From NCBI GenBank assembly GCA_019057775.1, contig JAHLWT010000246.1, forward strand, positions 1 through 6,362: a stretch of 6,362 bases of DNA, given 5' to 3'. This DNA is from Promethearchaeota archaeon (GTDB lineage Archaea > Asgardarchaeota > Lokiarchaeia > Sigynarchaeales > SOKP01). A model generated the notes under the pieces. That model saw only the letters and a program-made list of their open reading frames with translations. It did no database searches and was not told the origin of the DNA. Shown here piece by piece: positions 1 through 6,179 of the stretch. Positions within the stretch are counted from its first letter, which is position 1. Every line of letters starts with the position of its first letter. The position numbers and the translations under genes are program-made.

Positions 1-110
1 CAGATCCTTTTACCGGAATATTCGCGAAATCCGACATTTTTAAGAATGGGATAATTACGATTTTAGTCGGAGTAAGATTTAAAATCTTTAAAAATAAGGT
101 TAATTTATAG
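1..110. other. Edge reading frame, strand undecided
   Basis: This edge segment is richer in G and C than the DNA after it, which suggests coding. Two codon-aligned readings are open. On the plus strand, bases 3-110 read as the last 35 codons of a gene, from DPFTGIFAKSDIF onward, ending at TAG 108-110. On the minus strand, an ATG at 35-37 opens a frame reading MSDFANIPVKGS that would run off the left edge. Neither has a recognisable motif or a clear ribosome-binding site, so I cannot choose between them. At most one is likely to be real. Confidence 0.3.
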
Positions 111-218
111 ATTTAAAAATACTCTCTATTATTTAATAAATTTTTAAAAAAAAAATTTAAATTAGATTAAACATGAAAAATCAATGATTTGTATTAAATC
201 CAAATAAATGTGAATTTT

Positions 219-332
219 ATGGAATATGTAGTATACAAGAATAAAAAAATTGAAATAAAGAATAGAGAATTAAATTTAATAAAATCTCATAAATTCAAAT
301 TTAGCTTTTCCATAATTAAAACAACTTGTTGA
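219..332 (+). pseudogene. Possible relic of an LRR N-terminal cap
   Basis: An ATG at 219 opens a 37-codon frame ending at TGA 330-332. Its middle, YKNKKIEIKNRELNL, resembles the N-terminal cap of the LRR gene that starts at 434 (YEGVKYNIENGKLNL) in spacing and residue type. After about 22 residues the similarity stops and no LRR units follow. It could be a decayed duplicate of the LRR gene start, or chance similarity in lysine- and asparagine-rich translation of AT-rich DNA. There is no clear ribosome-binding site. The rest of 111-340 is AT-rich with A and T homopolymers and shows no other gene. Confidence 0.25.
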
Positions 333-342
333 GGCTGGTGAT
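331..342 (+). promoter_or_regulatory. Ribosome-binding site before the 26-aa upstream ORF
   Basis: GAGG at 331-334 lies six bases before ATG 341. A second anti-Shine-Dalgarno match, GGTGAT at 337-342, lies four bases before an in-frame TTG at 347. Either could set the start. This is the best initiation signal on the plus strand near the LRR gene, whose own TTG start at 434 has none. Confidence 0.5.
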
Positions 343-421
343 GCGATTGCAAAATAATACTGTTGATGGTCTTAAAGAAAAAATATCTTTTATTCAATTA
401 ATTTATAATCAAAAAAAATAA
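341..421 (+). CDS. 26-aa upstream ORF in frame with the LRR gene
   Basis: This short ORF reads MRLQNNTVDGLKEKI and so on, and ends at TAA 419-421. It has good initiation signals (GAGG, or GGTGAT for a TTG at 347). It lies in the same frame as the LRR gene at 434, separated only by the TAA and four sense codons. Three readings are possible: a leader peptide that feeds ribosomes into the TTG 12 bases after its stop by reinitiation; the original N-terminus of the LRR protein cut off by a nonsense change; or a chance ORF. The peptide itself has no recognisable domain. Confidence 0.4.
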   Translation: MRLQNNTVDGLKEKISFIQLIYNQKK

Positions 422-433
422 TGTGAAATAGAA

Positions 434-1903
434 TTGAAATTTAAAGAACAAGTAGAATATGAGGGAGTAAAATATAATATAGAAAATGGTAAATTAAATC
501 TAAGAAATTTGAAAATTAAAAAAATTTCAGATATTAAAGGGCTAAAAAATTTAAAATCTTTAGAATATCTTAATCTAGGTGGAAATGAAATCTCTGAAGT
601 TAAGGATCTTGAGAATCTTACGAATCTAAAAAATTTAGTACTGTGTAGAAATAAAATTTCTAAATTAAAAGGACTTGAAAGACTTGCTAATTTACGAGAG
701 TTATCACTTGATTATAATCCTATAATTGAAATAACAGGACTTCTAAAACTTAAAAACTTACGAGAACTACATTTTGAAGGTTGTCAGATTAAAGAAATAA
801 CGGGATTAGAAAATCTAGATTATTTAGAAATAATAAATCTTTTAGATAATCCAATTAAAAATGAAGAAGGTTATTTATTACATAAAGATGCTAAAGAAAT
901 AGTGAATTATTGTAAAAACAAAAATATAGATATACAATTGATTAAAAAATTACTAAAGACTAAAGAAGGACCAAGTTTGGATTTTAAATTTAATATGTAT
1001 AATATATTATCTACTATTTCTACAGAAAAATCCTATAATACAAAAGAATTAATTAAAGATGTTTTAGGGTTAATAAATAATATTTACTCTGAACCTGAAG
1101 AAGGAGTAGCTTATTTAATAATTGGAGTAGACGAGACAGATGAGAAATTTAATGGTGAGCATAAGAATATACTGTTTAAAAACATTCAAGCATATATCCA
1201 GCTTATAAATAATCATATAAACCCAATTCCAACGATAAAATTTGTTGAATATTTTATCTCAGGAAATTCGAAAGATATTTCGCTAAGAAAAAATATTGCA
1301 GAAGGATATGATAGAAATCTATTAATTAAAATTTTTTACGAAATTGGAACTGTATATGAGATTAAAAAACCAGTTGGGAAACCTAATGTGAGCAAAAGCT
1401 ATCTCCCTGAAAATATTTCTTTTACAAGGATGGAATCCCATACTCGAAAATTAACACAAGATGATCGTCAGTTAATTACGAAAAAAAAGGATGCTAAACA
1501 AAAAGTTAATATTTTGATAATTGAATGTGAACAAATTTTTAGAGATATTCAAACTAGGAAGTATAAAGAGATTGGAATTAAAGGTCCATTTATGGATAAG
1601 ATTACAGATCAATTATCAGCTATGAGAAATTATGAAAAAGGGGGTTTATCTCGAGAATATATTCCATTAGATACAGTTCAAATTGAATATAAAAAATTTA
1701 AACATCAAAATAAAGAAAAATTGAAAATTGGGTTAAAAACTATTGTAAAAGTAAGAGACAAAAAATTTTTTCTGGAAAGTAATGATAAAAATGAGTTAAT
1801 AATTCTAAAAAATCTAAAAATAACCCTAAATTATAATAAAACTAATAAAATTTATTCCCAATGGGAAAAAGATATTCAAAAGTTCCTAAAATGTTCTGAA
1901 TAG
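434..1903 (+). CDS. LRR protein with AlbA_2 (Schlafen-type) domain
   Basis: This 489-aa protein appears intact. Residues about 8-30 form an N-terminal cap. Residues about 31-140 hold five LRR units at an exact 22-residue period (LNL 46-48, LVL 68-70, LSL 90-92, LHF 112-114, INL 134-136), of the SDS22/internalin-like type common in Asgard proteins. Residues about 177-345 resemble the AlbA_2 domain: the EGPSLDFK motif at 178-185, YLIIGVDE at 227-234, and ISFTRMESHTRKLT at 328-341 matching the usual RxGSxTR strand. Residues 346-489 are lysine-rich and unassigned. LRRs normally bind protein partners. AlbA_2 domains are linked to nucleic-acid binding, and Schlafen relatives act as RNases, but activity here is not shown. 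The start is TTG: an in-frame TAA lies 12 bases upstream and the next in-frame ATG is at codon 187. There is no Shine-Dalgarno, so reinitiation from the 26-aa ORF upstream is plausible. No signal peptide or membrane segment is visible, so it is probably cytoplasmic. Confidence 0.85.
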   Translation: MKFKEQVEYEGVKYNIENGKLNLRNLKIKKISDIKGLKNLKSLEYLNLGGNEISEVKDLENLTNLKNLVLCRNKISKLKGLERLANLRELSLDYNPIIEITGLLKLKNLRELHFEGCQIKEITGLENLDYLEIINLLDNPIKNEEGYLLHKDAKEIVNYCKNKNIDIQLIKKLLKTKEGPSLDFKFNMYNILSTISTEKSYNTKELIKDVLGLINNIYSEPEEGVAYLIIGVDETDEKFNGEHKNILFKNIQAYIQLINNHINPIPTIKFVEYFISGNSKDISLRKNIAEGYDRNLLIKIFYEIGTVYEIKKPVGKPNVSKSYLPENISFTRMESHTRKLTQDDRQLITKKKDAKQKVNILIIECEQIFRDIQTRKYKEIGIKGPFMDKITDQLSAMRNYEKGGLSREYIPLDTVQIEYKKFKHQNKEKLKIGLKTIVKVRDKKFFLESNDKNELIILKNLKITLNYNKTNKIYSQWEKDIQKFLKCSE

Positions 1904-1974
1904 AAAATATCTTGACAATTGACAACATAATTTTTGGAAAAAAAATTGATGTGATCCATTTAGACTACGAAGAT

Positions 1975-2002
1975 CAGCCCAATTTAAATTGGTCTGGTTT
2001 TT
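1975..2002 (+). terminator. Hairpin plus T-run after the LRR gene
   Basis: The arms CAGCCCAAT (1975-1983) and ATTGGTCTG (1988-1996) pair with one mismatch (1978/1993) around a TTAA loop. The stem is followed by GG-less spacing of one G (1997) and then T5 at 1998-2002. This sits 71 bases past the LRR stop and just before the end of the minus-strand micro-ORF. It looks like a terminator for plus-strand transcription. Archaeal termination depends mainly on the T-run, so the stem's role is uncertain. The minus strand has no T-run after the stem. Confidence 0.45.
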
Positions 2003-2072
2003 ATGATTTATTTATTTCTAAATCTATTTCTTCCTCTAAAAACTCTAAATTTTCCCATGGTTTTTGACTCAC
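2001..2072 (-). CDS. 23-aa acidic micro-protein
   Basis: A GTG start at 2072 opens a 23-codon frame reading VSQKPWENLEFLEEEID and ending in KS before a TAA at 2001-2003. GGGAG (plus-strand 2078-2082) lies five bases upstream of the GTG, a good ribosome-binding site. The peptide is acidic, and its glutamate-rich run is not what AT-rich noise usually gives. It lies 61 bases downstream of the zinc-ribbon gene on the same strand, so the two may share a transcript. I recognise no family. It could still be chance, since it is very short. Confidence 0.45.
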   Translation of the reverse strand: MSQKPWENLEFLEEEIDLEINKS

Positions 2073-2077
2073 ATCAA

Positions 2078-2082
2078 CTCCC
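2078..2082 (-). promoter_or_regulatory. Ribosome-binding site of the 23-aa ORF
   Basis: GGGAG on the minus strand, five bases before the GTG at 2072. It is what decides that start, because the ATG overlapping the GTG (ATGTGA) is followed at once by a stop. Confidence 0.5.
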
Positions 2083-2133
2083 TTTTTTTAATTATTATTT
2101 TAATAAATAACAAGAATATTAACTTCTAATTAA

Positions 2134-2508
2134 TTATCTTGCTTTTTTTAATTGACAACTTATACAAAAATTCTCTCTTGATAATATTTTATTTAAACTT
2201 TTAATATCAGGAAAATAAAATGGTTGTTCTATTTCTTCTCCACAGTTTTCACATGTTAAAAGTAATTTATATGAAAAATTTGGACCACGTCCTGGATAAA
2301 TTCTTTCAGCTAAAATTTTCAGCTCATCTATTATTATTTCAAACTTAAATCTTTCTAATGGCTTATATTCAATAGACCATTTACCATTAATTAATTCTGG
2401 AAACATTTTGGAAAAATCATCTTTTATCTCCTTTAATATTGGCTCAGATTCTTCCTTTATTTTCTCCATAGCTTTTTTATTTACATAATTTCTAAACTCT
2501 TTACTCAA
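2134..2508 (-). CDS. Small zinc-ribbon protein, function unknown
   Basis: This 124-aa protein has a charged, probably helical N-terminus (residues 1-40), a middle part of mixed strand-like segments (41-75), and a C-terminal zinc ribbon with two CxxC knuckles: C86/C89 (CENC) and C115/C118 (CISC). Four cysteines in this spacing usually bind one zinc ion and often mediate nucleic-acid or protein contact. I do not recognise a named family. The start is TTG at 2508, supported by a strong upstream AAGGTGATC; the alternative first ATG is codon 14 and has no such signal. It is flanked downstream by a 23-aa ORF on the same strand. It is probably cytoplasmic, as no membrane segment is seen. Confidence 0.8.
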   Translation of the reverse strand: MSKEFRNYVNKKAMEKIKEESEPILKEIKDDFSKMFPELINGKWSIEYKPLERFKFEIIIDELKILAERIYPGRGPNFSYKLLLTCENCGEEIEQPFYFPDIKSLNKILSRENFCISCQLKKAR

Positions 2509-2513
2509 AATCA

Positions 2514-2522
2514 GATCACCTT
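2514..2522 (-). promoter_or_regulatory. Strong Shine-Dalgarno deciding a TTG start
   Basis: The minus strand reads AAGGTGATC, a near-full match to the complement of the archaeal 16S rRNA 3' end (GATCACCTCC). It lies five bases before TTG 2508 and fixes the start of the zinc-ribbon gene. Confidence 0.75.
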
Positions 2523-2693
2523 AATTGTAAAAATAAAATTTATTTGGAAAAAAAAATGATTAAAATATCAATTATTTCAATCTTTAAATAATTATTGTGC
2601 TAATTTATTTATTATTTAGATCAATTCAAATTTTCAGTTTCTTCAATAAATTTAAAATCAAAACCGATTCCTACAATTTTAAATATATCTTGA

Positions 2694-2906
2694 ACATTAA
2701 TATTGTGTAATGTTGTAGAAGAACCGGAATTATATCAACATCCTAATAGAATAAGATTAATCAAAAAAATTTTACAGGATCTTACACGAGAATCGGATGA
2801 TGATTCAATGTTTAAGTTTCAAATTATATGTTCGAGCCATTCACCTTATTTAATTGATATTCAAGATGCTGAAGACATTAAAATAATGAGAAAGATAAAA
2901 AAGTAA
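2694..2906 (+). pseudogene. AAA/OLD-type ATPase fragment (Walker B to SHSP)
   Basis: The frame is open from just after TGA 2691-2693 to TAA 2904-2906. From a TTG at 2703 it gives 67 residues. It contains the Walker B block VVEEPELYQHP (residues 4-14) and, after a helical linker, CSSHSPYL (43-50), the histidine switch typical of ABC-like AAA_15/AAA_21 and OLD-family ATPases found in many defence systems. Intact members are several hundred residues long with a Walker A P-loop far upstream. Here the P-loop half is missing: 2524-2690 has no matching frame. The C-terminus stops shortly after the switch. It is therefore a gene remnant, not a working ATPase. It faces, and overlaps by its last 57 bases, the decayed HNH gene on the other strand. 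Confidence 0.8.
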
Positions 2907-3184
2907 TCTTTTAACAGTGTAGGAGTCTGGATCGTCATCTGTTACTTTATGATGTAGACGACACATTAAAATTAAATTTTCAAAAGCATTTATTTCTTCA
3001 TCAGTTAGATCTTCATCGTATCGACTTCCTCTCTTTTTTTTCGCTTTAATATGACAAATTTCACCTACAACACTACCATTCTCTATATCAACTATTTGGT
3101 TATTGCATAGAGGGAAATGCATTTATTCCCAGATAATGCAAATAACTTCTTTATTGTTTTTTGTGAGATCGATTTTGGACTCAT
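2850..3184 (-). pseudogene. HNH nuclease gene, frameshifted and 3'-truncated
   Basis: The frame from ATG 3184 reads MSPKSISQKTIKKLF and continues to SGNKC (C22, bases 3119-3121). The coding sense then continues one frame over as FPLCNNQIVDIENG, GEICHIKAKKKRGSRY, NAFENLILMCRLHH and DPDSYTVKRL. This is the common HNH motif with the usual C-x-F-P-x-C knuckle, CHI, ENLI and HH. Between C22 and FPLC only two bases remain where three are needed; one more T in ATTTCCC would give CIFPLC and rejoin the frames. An internal ATG at 3122 opens the second frame but drops C22. After YTVKRL the family pattern ends, and the frame runs into the antisense of the ATPase fragment until TAA 2850-2852. HNH proteins nick or cut DNA, often in restriction or phage defence. 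This copy looks inactive unless the missing base is a sequencing error. Confidence 0.8.
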
Positions 3185-3314
3185 AATACATTTTATTTTT
3201 AGTACTTCTGCCTATTAAATATTAGTATGCTATGAGTTTTAAAATTTTTAGACCCCAATTTATTACACACTGGATAAATCAAAATTAAAATCGGGCTAAC
3301 ATGATTAAAATTAT

Positions 3315-5408
3315 TTATTCTAATGTCTTCAGTTGTGATGGGGATTTTAATAATACTTGAAAGGCAAAAACGGCACACCATAAATCATCTCCTTCATTGT
3401 ATTGAAATATTAAACAACTCCCGGGCACTGATGCTCTGATAACATCATTTTTAATCTCTTCTCTTTTATCGGTAATTAGAAGAATTCCATACTTACTCTG
3501 TTGCCCACCCATATATCTTCTAACCTGTGGATAATATTTTTTATATTGCTCTTCTAAAAATTCCTTCATCTCCCTATTATCTGATTTATCCACAATTTTA
3601 TCTTCAATTGGAATATTATTTATGAAGTGTTCACATTTCCCTCCACCAGAATCTGCCTCCGTGTGGTAAGTAATGAAATTGTGCTCCTGTACAAATCCTT
3701 GAAACTTTGAATGAAACCATTCATGCATTTCTATTTCTTTTTTCCATTTTTCTGCTGATTTTAGAAAAGAATTTTTTTTATTATATGATTGAATCAGTAA
3801 TCTTCCCAAGTATTCTAAAAGTGATTGCCAGGTTTTATCTTGAATATTTCTTGTCTCTTTTTCTAGGATTCCCGCTTCTTCTAAGTGTTTATTTATTTTT
3901 TCAAAAACTTTTCCTTTAAGTGCTTTATAATCTTTTATGCTTTTTTCTTTATAGTGTGGATTTTTAATGCCTACTGTAGCTAAAATCTCATCTGATGAGA
4001 CTAAATCCGATTTTCCATTCCACTGAACATCGCAAGGAAAAGATCTAGGGCTATTTTCATTGATAGCAATATCGAACCCTTCTTTAGGAATTTCGTATTG
4101 GATACCATTAATTGTTGTTTTACATCTGAAATATGTATCATAATCTGGATTTACAGTCCATGTGATCTTAATTTTTTTGTCAATATTTTCTCCTAACACT
4201 ATATTTAAGATTTCAAATGATTTAATAGGGTATACTATTATAATAAAGGGTAGGGATAAAGAATTAAGATTATATCCCATAAATTCGTTAATTACCTCAG
4301 TAGAATTTTTTATTACTTTGGTCGAATCATCCCTAAATTCCTTTTTAATTATCTCTTTAAAGTCAAATTCACAATAACCTCCTAAATATGATTCCAACAA
4401 GTCAAAATAAATAAAATTTAAAGGATCTTTGCATTCTATTCGTTGTAAATGAAAAGTTGGTTTAACAAATTCTTTAAATCTTGAAAAATTGGAGGGAAAT
4501 TTAATGAAGTATACAAATTCAAATGTAAATTCTGCTGGATTATATGTTAATAGACTACCTTCTACTTTAAAACAGTTAATTAATTTTTCAAATTCAATTA
4601 TTTCTTCAAACAAAACAACTTCTTTATTGGGATAATTGTATCTAGGTTTTTTAATTAACGTCTTTTCGTTAGTAAAGTCAAATCTTATGTATATAATCTC
4701 CCAAAATGAATCACGAACTAACGCAGTAATTCTTACTTGGATATTAGAATAACTTTCAAAAAGGTATTTCTCTTTAAGTCGTTTAATATAATTGATTAAT
4801 TCCTTAAACCTTTGAAGTGGACAGATATCTCTATAAAAATCCCTACATTTATCCGTAATCTCATAAATCTTTAAGTCTTGATAATAACGATAATCCTTAC
4901 GAACATAATCAGACAGTCCAAAGGATATTTGGATATAACCTAGATCGTTTAATATATAAGCTAAAAAATAAGTTTTAAGCAAGGGTCTATGATAATAATT
5001 TCCTATAAACGAAAAAAAAGTAGTATTAGGATTTTTAATTTCAGCCTCGTTTCTCATTATAGCTTCAATTAATTTACAAAGGTTATTAGTGTATTCTAGT
5101 TTACCAGTTAAATATTCTTCATAATACAAATAGGTTCTGAAACAAAGACCATTTTCTATAGTCATTCTTTTTTCTTTAAGTAAGTTAAAACCATATTCTA
5201 AATCCCCCTCTAGGGATAAATTTTTCGGTTTAAGGATTTTATTTTCAAATAATAAATGTTTATCATTATGAGAGATGCGATTAGATAAGGAGTCACAATA
5301 TACTTTAATTAATTTTAATTCCTCTTCTCTAAAATCCTCCTTTGAATATACTAATAATTTAGTAGGCAATTTATTTAAGGGTTTAAAGATATCAAAATCC
5401 ATAAGCAT
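3315..5408 (-). CDS. 697-aa protein with C-terminal PD-(D/E)XK-like nuclease
   Basis: This is the longest gene in the window and appears intact. Residues 1-500 match no family I know; they are rich in aromatic residues and alternate helical and strand-like stretches, with no signal peptide and no clear membrane span. Residues about 520-560 look helical. Residues about 560-690 resemble a PD-(D/E)XK nuclease: HEWFHSKF helix (E563), TEADSGGGK (583-591), then E593, eight residues, and the hydrophobic strand IPIEDK with E602 and K604. A helix with QVRRY (628-632) and the strand GILLITD (641-647) follow, as in restriction-type nucleases that end in this fold. The first acidic position is Glu rather than the usual Asp. 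The start is ATG 5408 or ATG 5402 two codons later; an in-frame TAA lies just upstream and no Shine-Dalgarno is seen. It probably cuts DNA under control of the large N-terminal part; this is inference. The HNH remnant lies 130 bases downstream on the same strand. Confidence 0.8.
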   Translation of the reverse strand: MLMDFDIFKPLNKLPTKLLVYSKEDFREEELKLIKVYCDSLSNRISHNDKHLLFENKILKPKNLSLEGDLEYGFNLLKEKRMTIENGLCFRTYLYYEEYLTGKLEYTNNLCKLIEAIMRNEAEIKNPNTTFFSFIGNYYHRPLLKTYFLAYILNDLGYIQISFGLSDYVRKDYRYYQDLKIYEITDKCRDFYRDICPLQRFKELINYIKRLKEKYLFESYSNIQVRITALVRDSFWEIIYIRFDFTNEKTLIKKPRYNYPNKEVVLFEEIIEFEKLINCFKVEGSLLTYNPAEFTFEFVYFIKFPSNFSRFKEFVKPTFHLQRIECKDPLNFIYFDLLESYLGGYCEFDFKEIIKKEFRDDSTKVIKNSTEVINEFMGYNLNSLSLPFIIIVYPIKSFEILNIVLGENIDKKIKITWTVNPDYDTYFRCKTTINGIQYEIPKEGFDIAINENSPRSFPCDVQWNGKSDLVSSDEILATVGIKNPHYKEKSIKDYKALKGKVFEKINKHLEEAGILEKETRNIQDKTWQSLLEYLGRLLIQSYNKKNSFLKSAEKWKKEIEMHEWFHSKFQGFVQEHNFITYHTEADSGGGKCEHFINNIPIEDKIVDKSDNREMKEFLEEQYKKYYPQVRRYMGGQQSKYGILLITDKREEIKNDVIRASVPGSCLIFQYNEGDDLWCAVFAFQVLLKSPSQLKTLE

Positions 5409-5585
5409 CTGATTTATATATTATTCTCTTAATTCTAAACCTTTCATTATCTTAATACTAATAGAAATATAAAAAAGAATCTATTAGGATGAGAATAAAT
5501 AATTTTCTTTACAACTCAAGGAAAAATGCTTTAATTTGTTGGCAAAAAAAATCATAGGAGTTAATGATTGAGTCAATCCTTACAA
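5409..5585. other. AT-rich intergenic DNA, no gene seen
   Basis: This spacer separates the nuclease gene from the cyclase-like remnant upstream of it on the same strand. ATATATAA (plus-strand 5414-5421) lies only a few bases before ATG 5408, too close to act as a standard TATA box for that start. Other T/A-rich boxes are present but none stands out. The nuclease promoter should lie here but I cannot place it. Confidence 0.5.
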
Positions 5586-6107
5586 TTAAAAATAAAGATT
5601 ATGATCCCAGCAAAATTTAACTGTCTCGTTGTACTTCTTTAAGATCTTCTCTGAAATCTTTTTACGTTTTAACTCATTGAATATCATTTTTATTTTATCT
5701 TTTATTCCCCCGCCCCATTCAAGAGAATAATTCATTGCAATTCCATGAGTAATTTTTTTTAGCCGATCTTCATGATAAGGAATATTGTACTTAATAACAA
5801 TTTTATCACATTCTTTATGAATGAAAGCTTGACAAGAAGAGTGAAATGCAACACCTATCCAATTCTGTGCTTCGCCTACTAAGTATGCATTGATAATAGG
5901 TTGTCCAATTATCTCGTTATTATTTTTGTTTTTATCAATCTTGATAATTGTTTTACCAAATGCGATCCCTCCACGAAGCGGTATTTTTTTTAAAAGAGCA
6001 AATTCTAAAATCCTTGAAATTCCACGGTTAAACTCTCTAAATAGTGTACACTTGCCCTCAAGAATCTCTTTACCCTCCTTATCATGTTTTATCTTTTTTA
6101 AAATCTT
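5586..6107 (-). pseudogene. Class III nucleotidyl cyclase-like C-terminal half, 5'-truncated
   Basis: The frame is open for 173 codons from just after TAG 6108-6110 to TAA 5586-5588, with no ATG, GTG or TTG until codon 125. It reads as real protein throughout: a helix (FREFNRGISRILEFALLKK), then IPLRGGIAFGKTI (residues 42-54), EIIGQPIINAYLVGEAQNW (65-83) and IGVAFHSSC. This matches the second half of class III adenylate/guanylate cyclase-like domains, where a plRGaIa-G strand is followed by the G-x(2-4)-N-A helix; N73 would be the conserved Asn. The first half, with the two metal-binding aspartates, is absent, and only about 70 bases separate it from the next gene, so there is no room for it. 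GGAGGGT lies near codon 15-16 but no standard start follows in frame. It is probably a dead remnant. Cyclases of this class occur in signalling and in Pycsar anti-phage systems; which one this came from cannot be told. Confidence 0.65.
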
Positions 6108-6143
6108 CTAACTTCTTAATAAATATAATTAAATGACAATAAT

Positions 6144-6157
6144 GTGAAATTTATATA
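6144..6157 (+). promoter_or_regulatory. Archaeal BRE/TATA promoter, leaderless type
   Basis: Purine-rich GTGAAA (6144-6149, BRE-like) is followed by TTTATATA (6150-6157). The box centre lies about 26 bases before ATG 6180, so transcription should start at or within a base or two of the ATG. That gives a leaderless mRNA, which fits the lack of a Shine-Dalgarno before this gene. This is the clearest promoter in the window. Confidence 0.65.
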
Positions 6158-6179
6158 TCTTAGAAGTTATATTGCAAGT

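Noticed and set aside
1917..2159. Short repeat AATTGACAAC at 1917 and 2150
   Set aside because: Ten bases in AT-rich DNA, only two copies, and one lies inside the zinc-ribbon gene; probably chance.
3199..3381. 60-codon minus-strand frame with MVCRFC and YPVCNK cysteines
   Set aside because: Its first 67 bases overlap the end of the 697-aa gene in another frame, there is no ribosome-binding site, and the cysteine pairs are not in a convincing zinc-finger spacing. The last 110 bases could be a decayed tail but no family fits.
3707..3919. Plus-strand frame that looks like hydrophobic membrane helices
   Set aside because: It is antisense to the nuclease gene; lysine- and glutamate-rich coding DNA read backwards gives Phe/Leu-rich peptides.
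4162..4377. 71-codon plus-strand frame
   Set aside because: It is antisense to the middle of the 697-aa gene, with no start signal or motif.
5414..5421. TATA-like box just before the 697-aa gene
   Set aside because: It is about six bases from the ATG, so transcription would begin inside the coding region; the next in-frame ATG is at codon 82.
5890..6111. 73-codon plus-strand hydrophobic frame
   Set aside because: It is antisense to the cyclase-like remnant, whose reading contains coherent family-like blocks.
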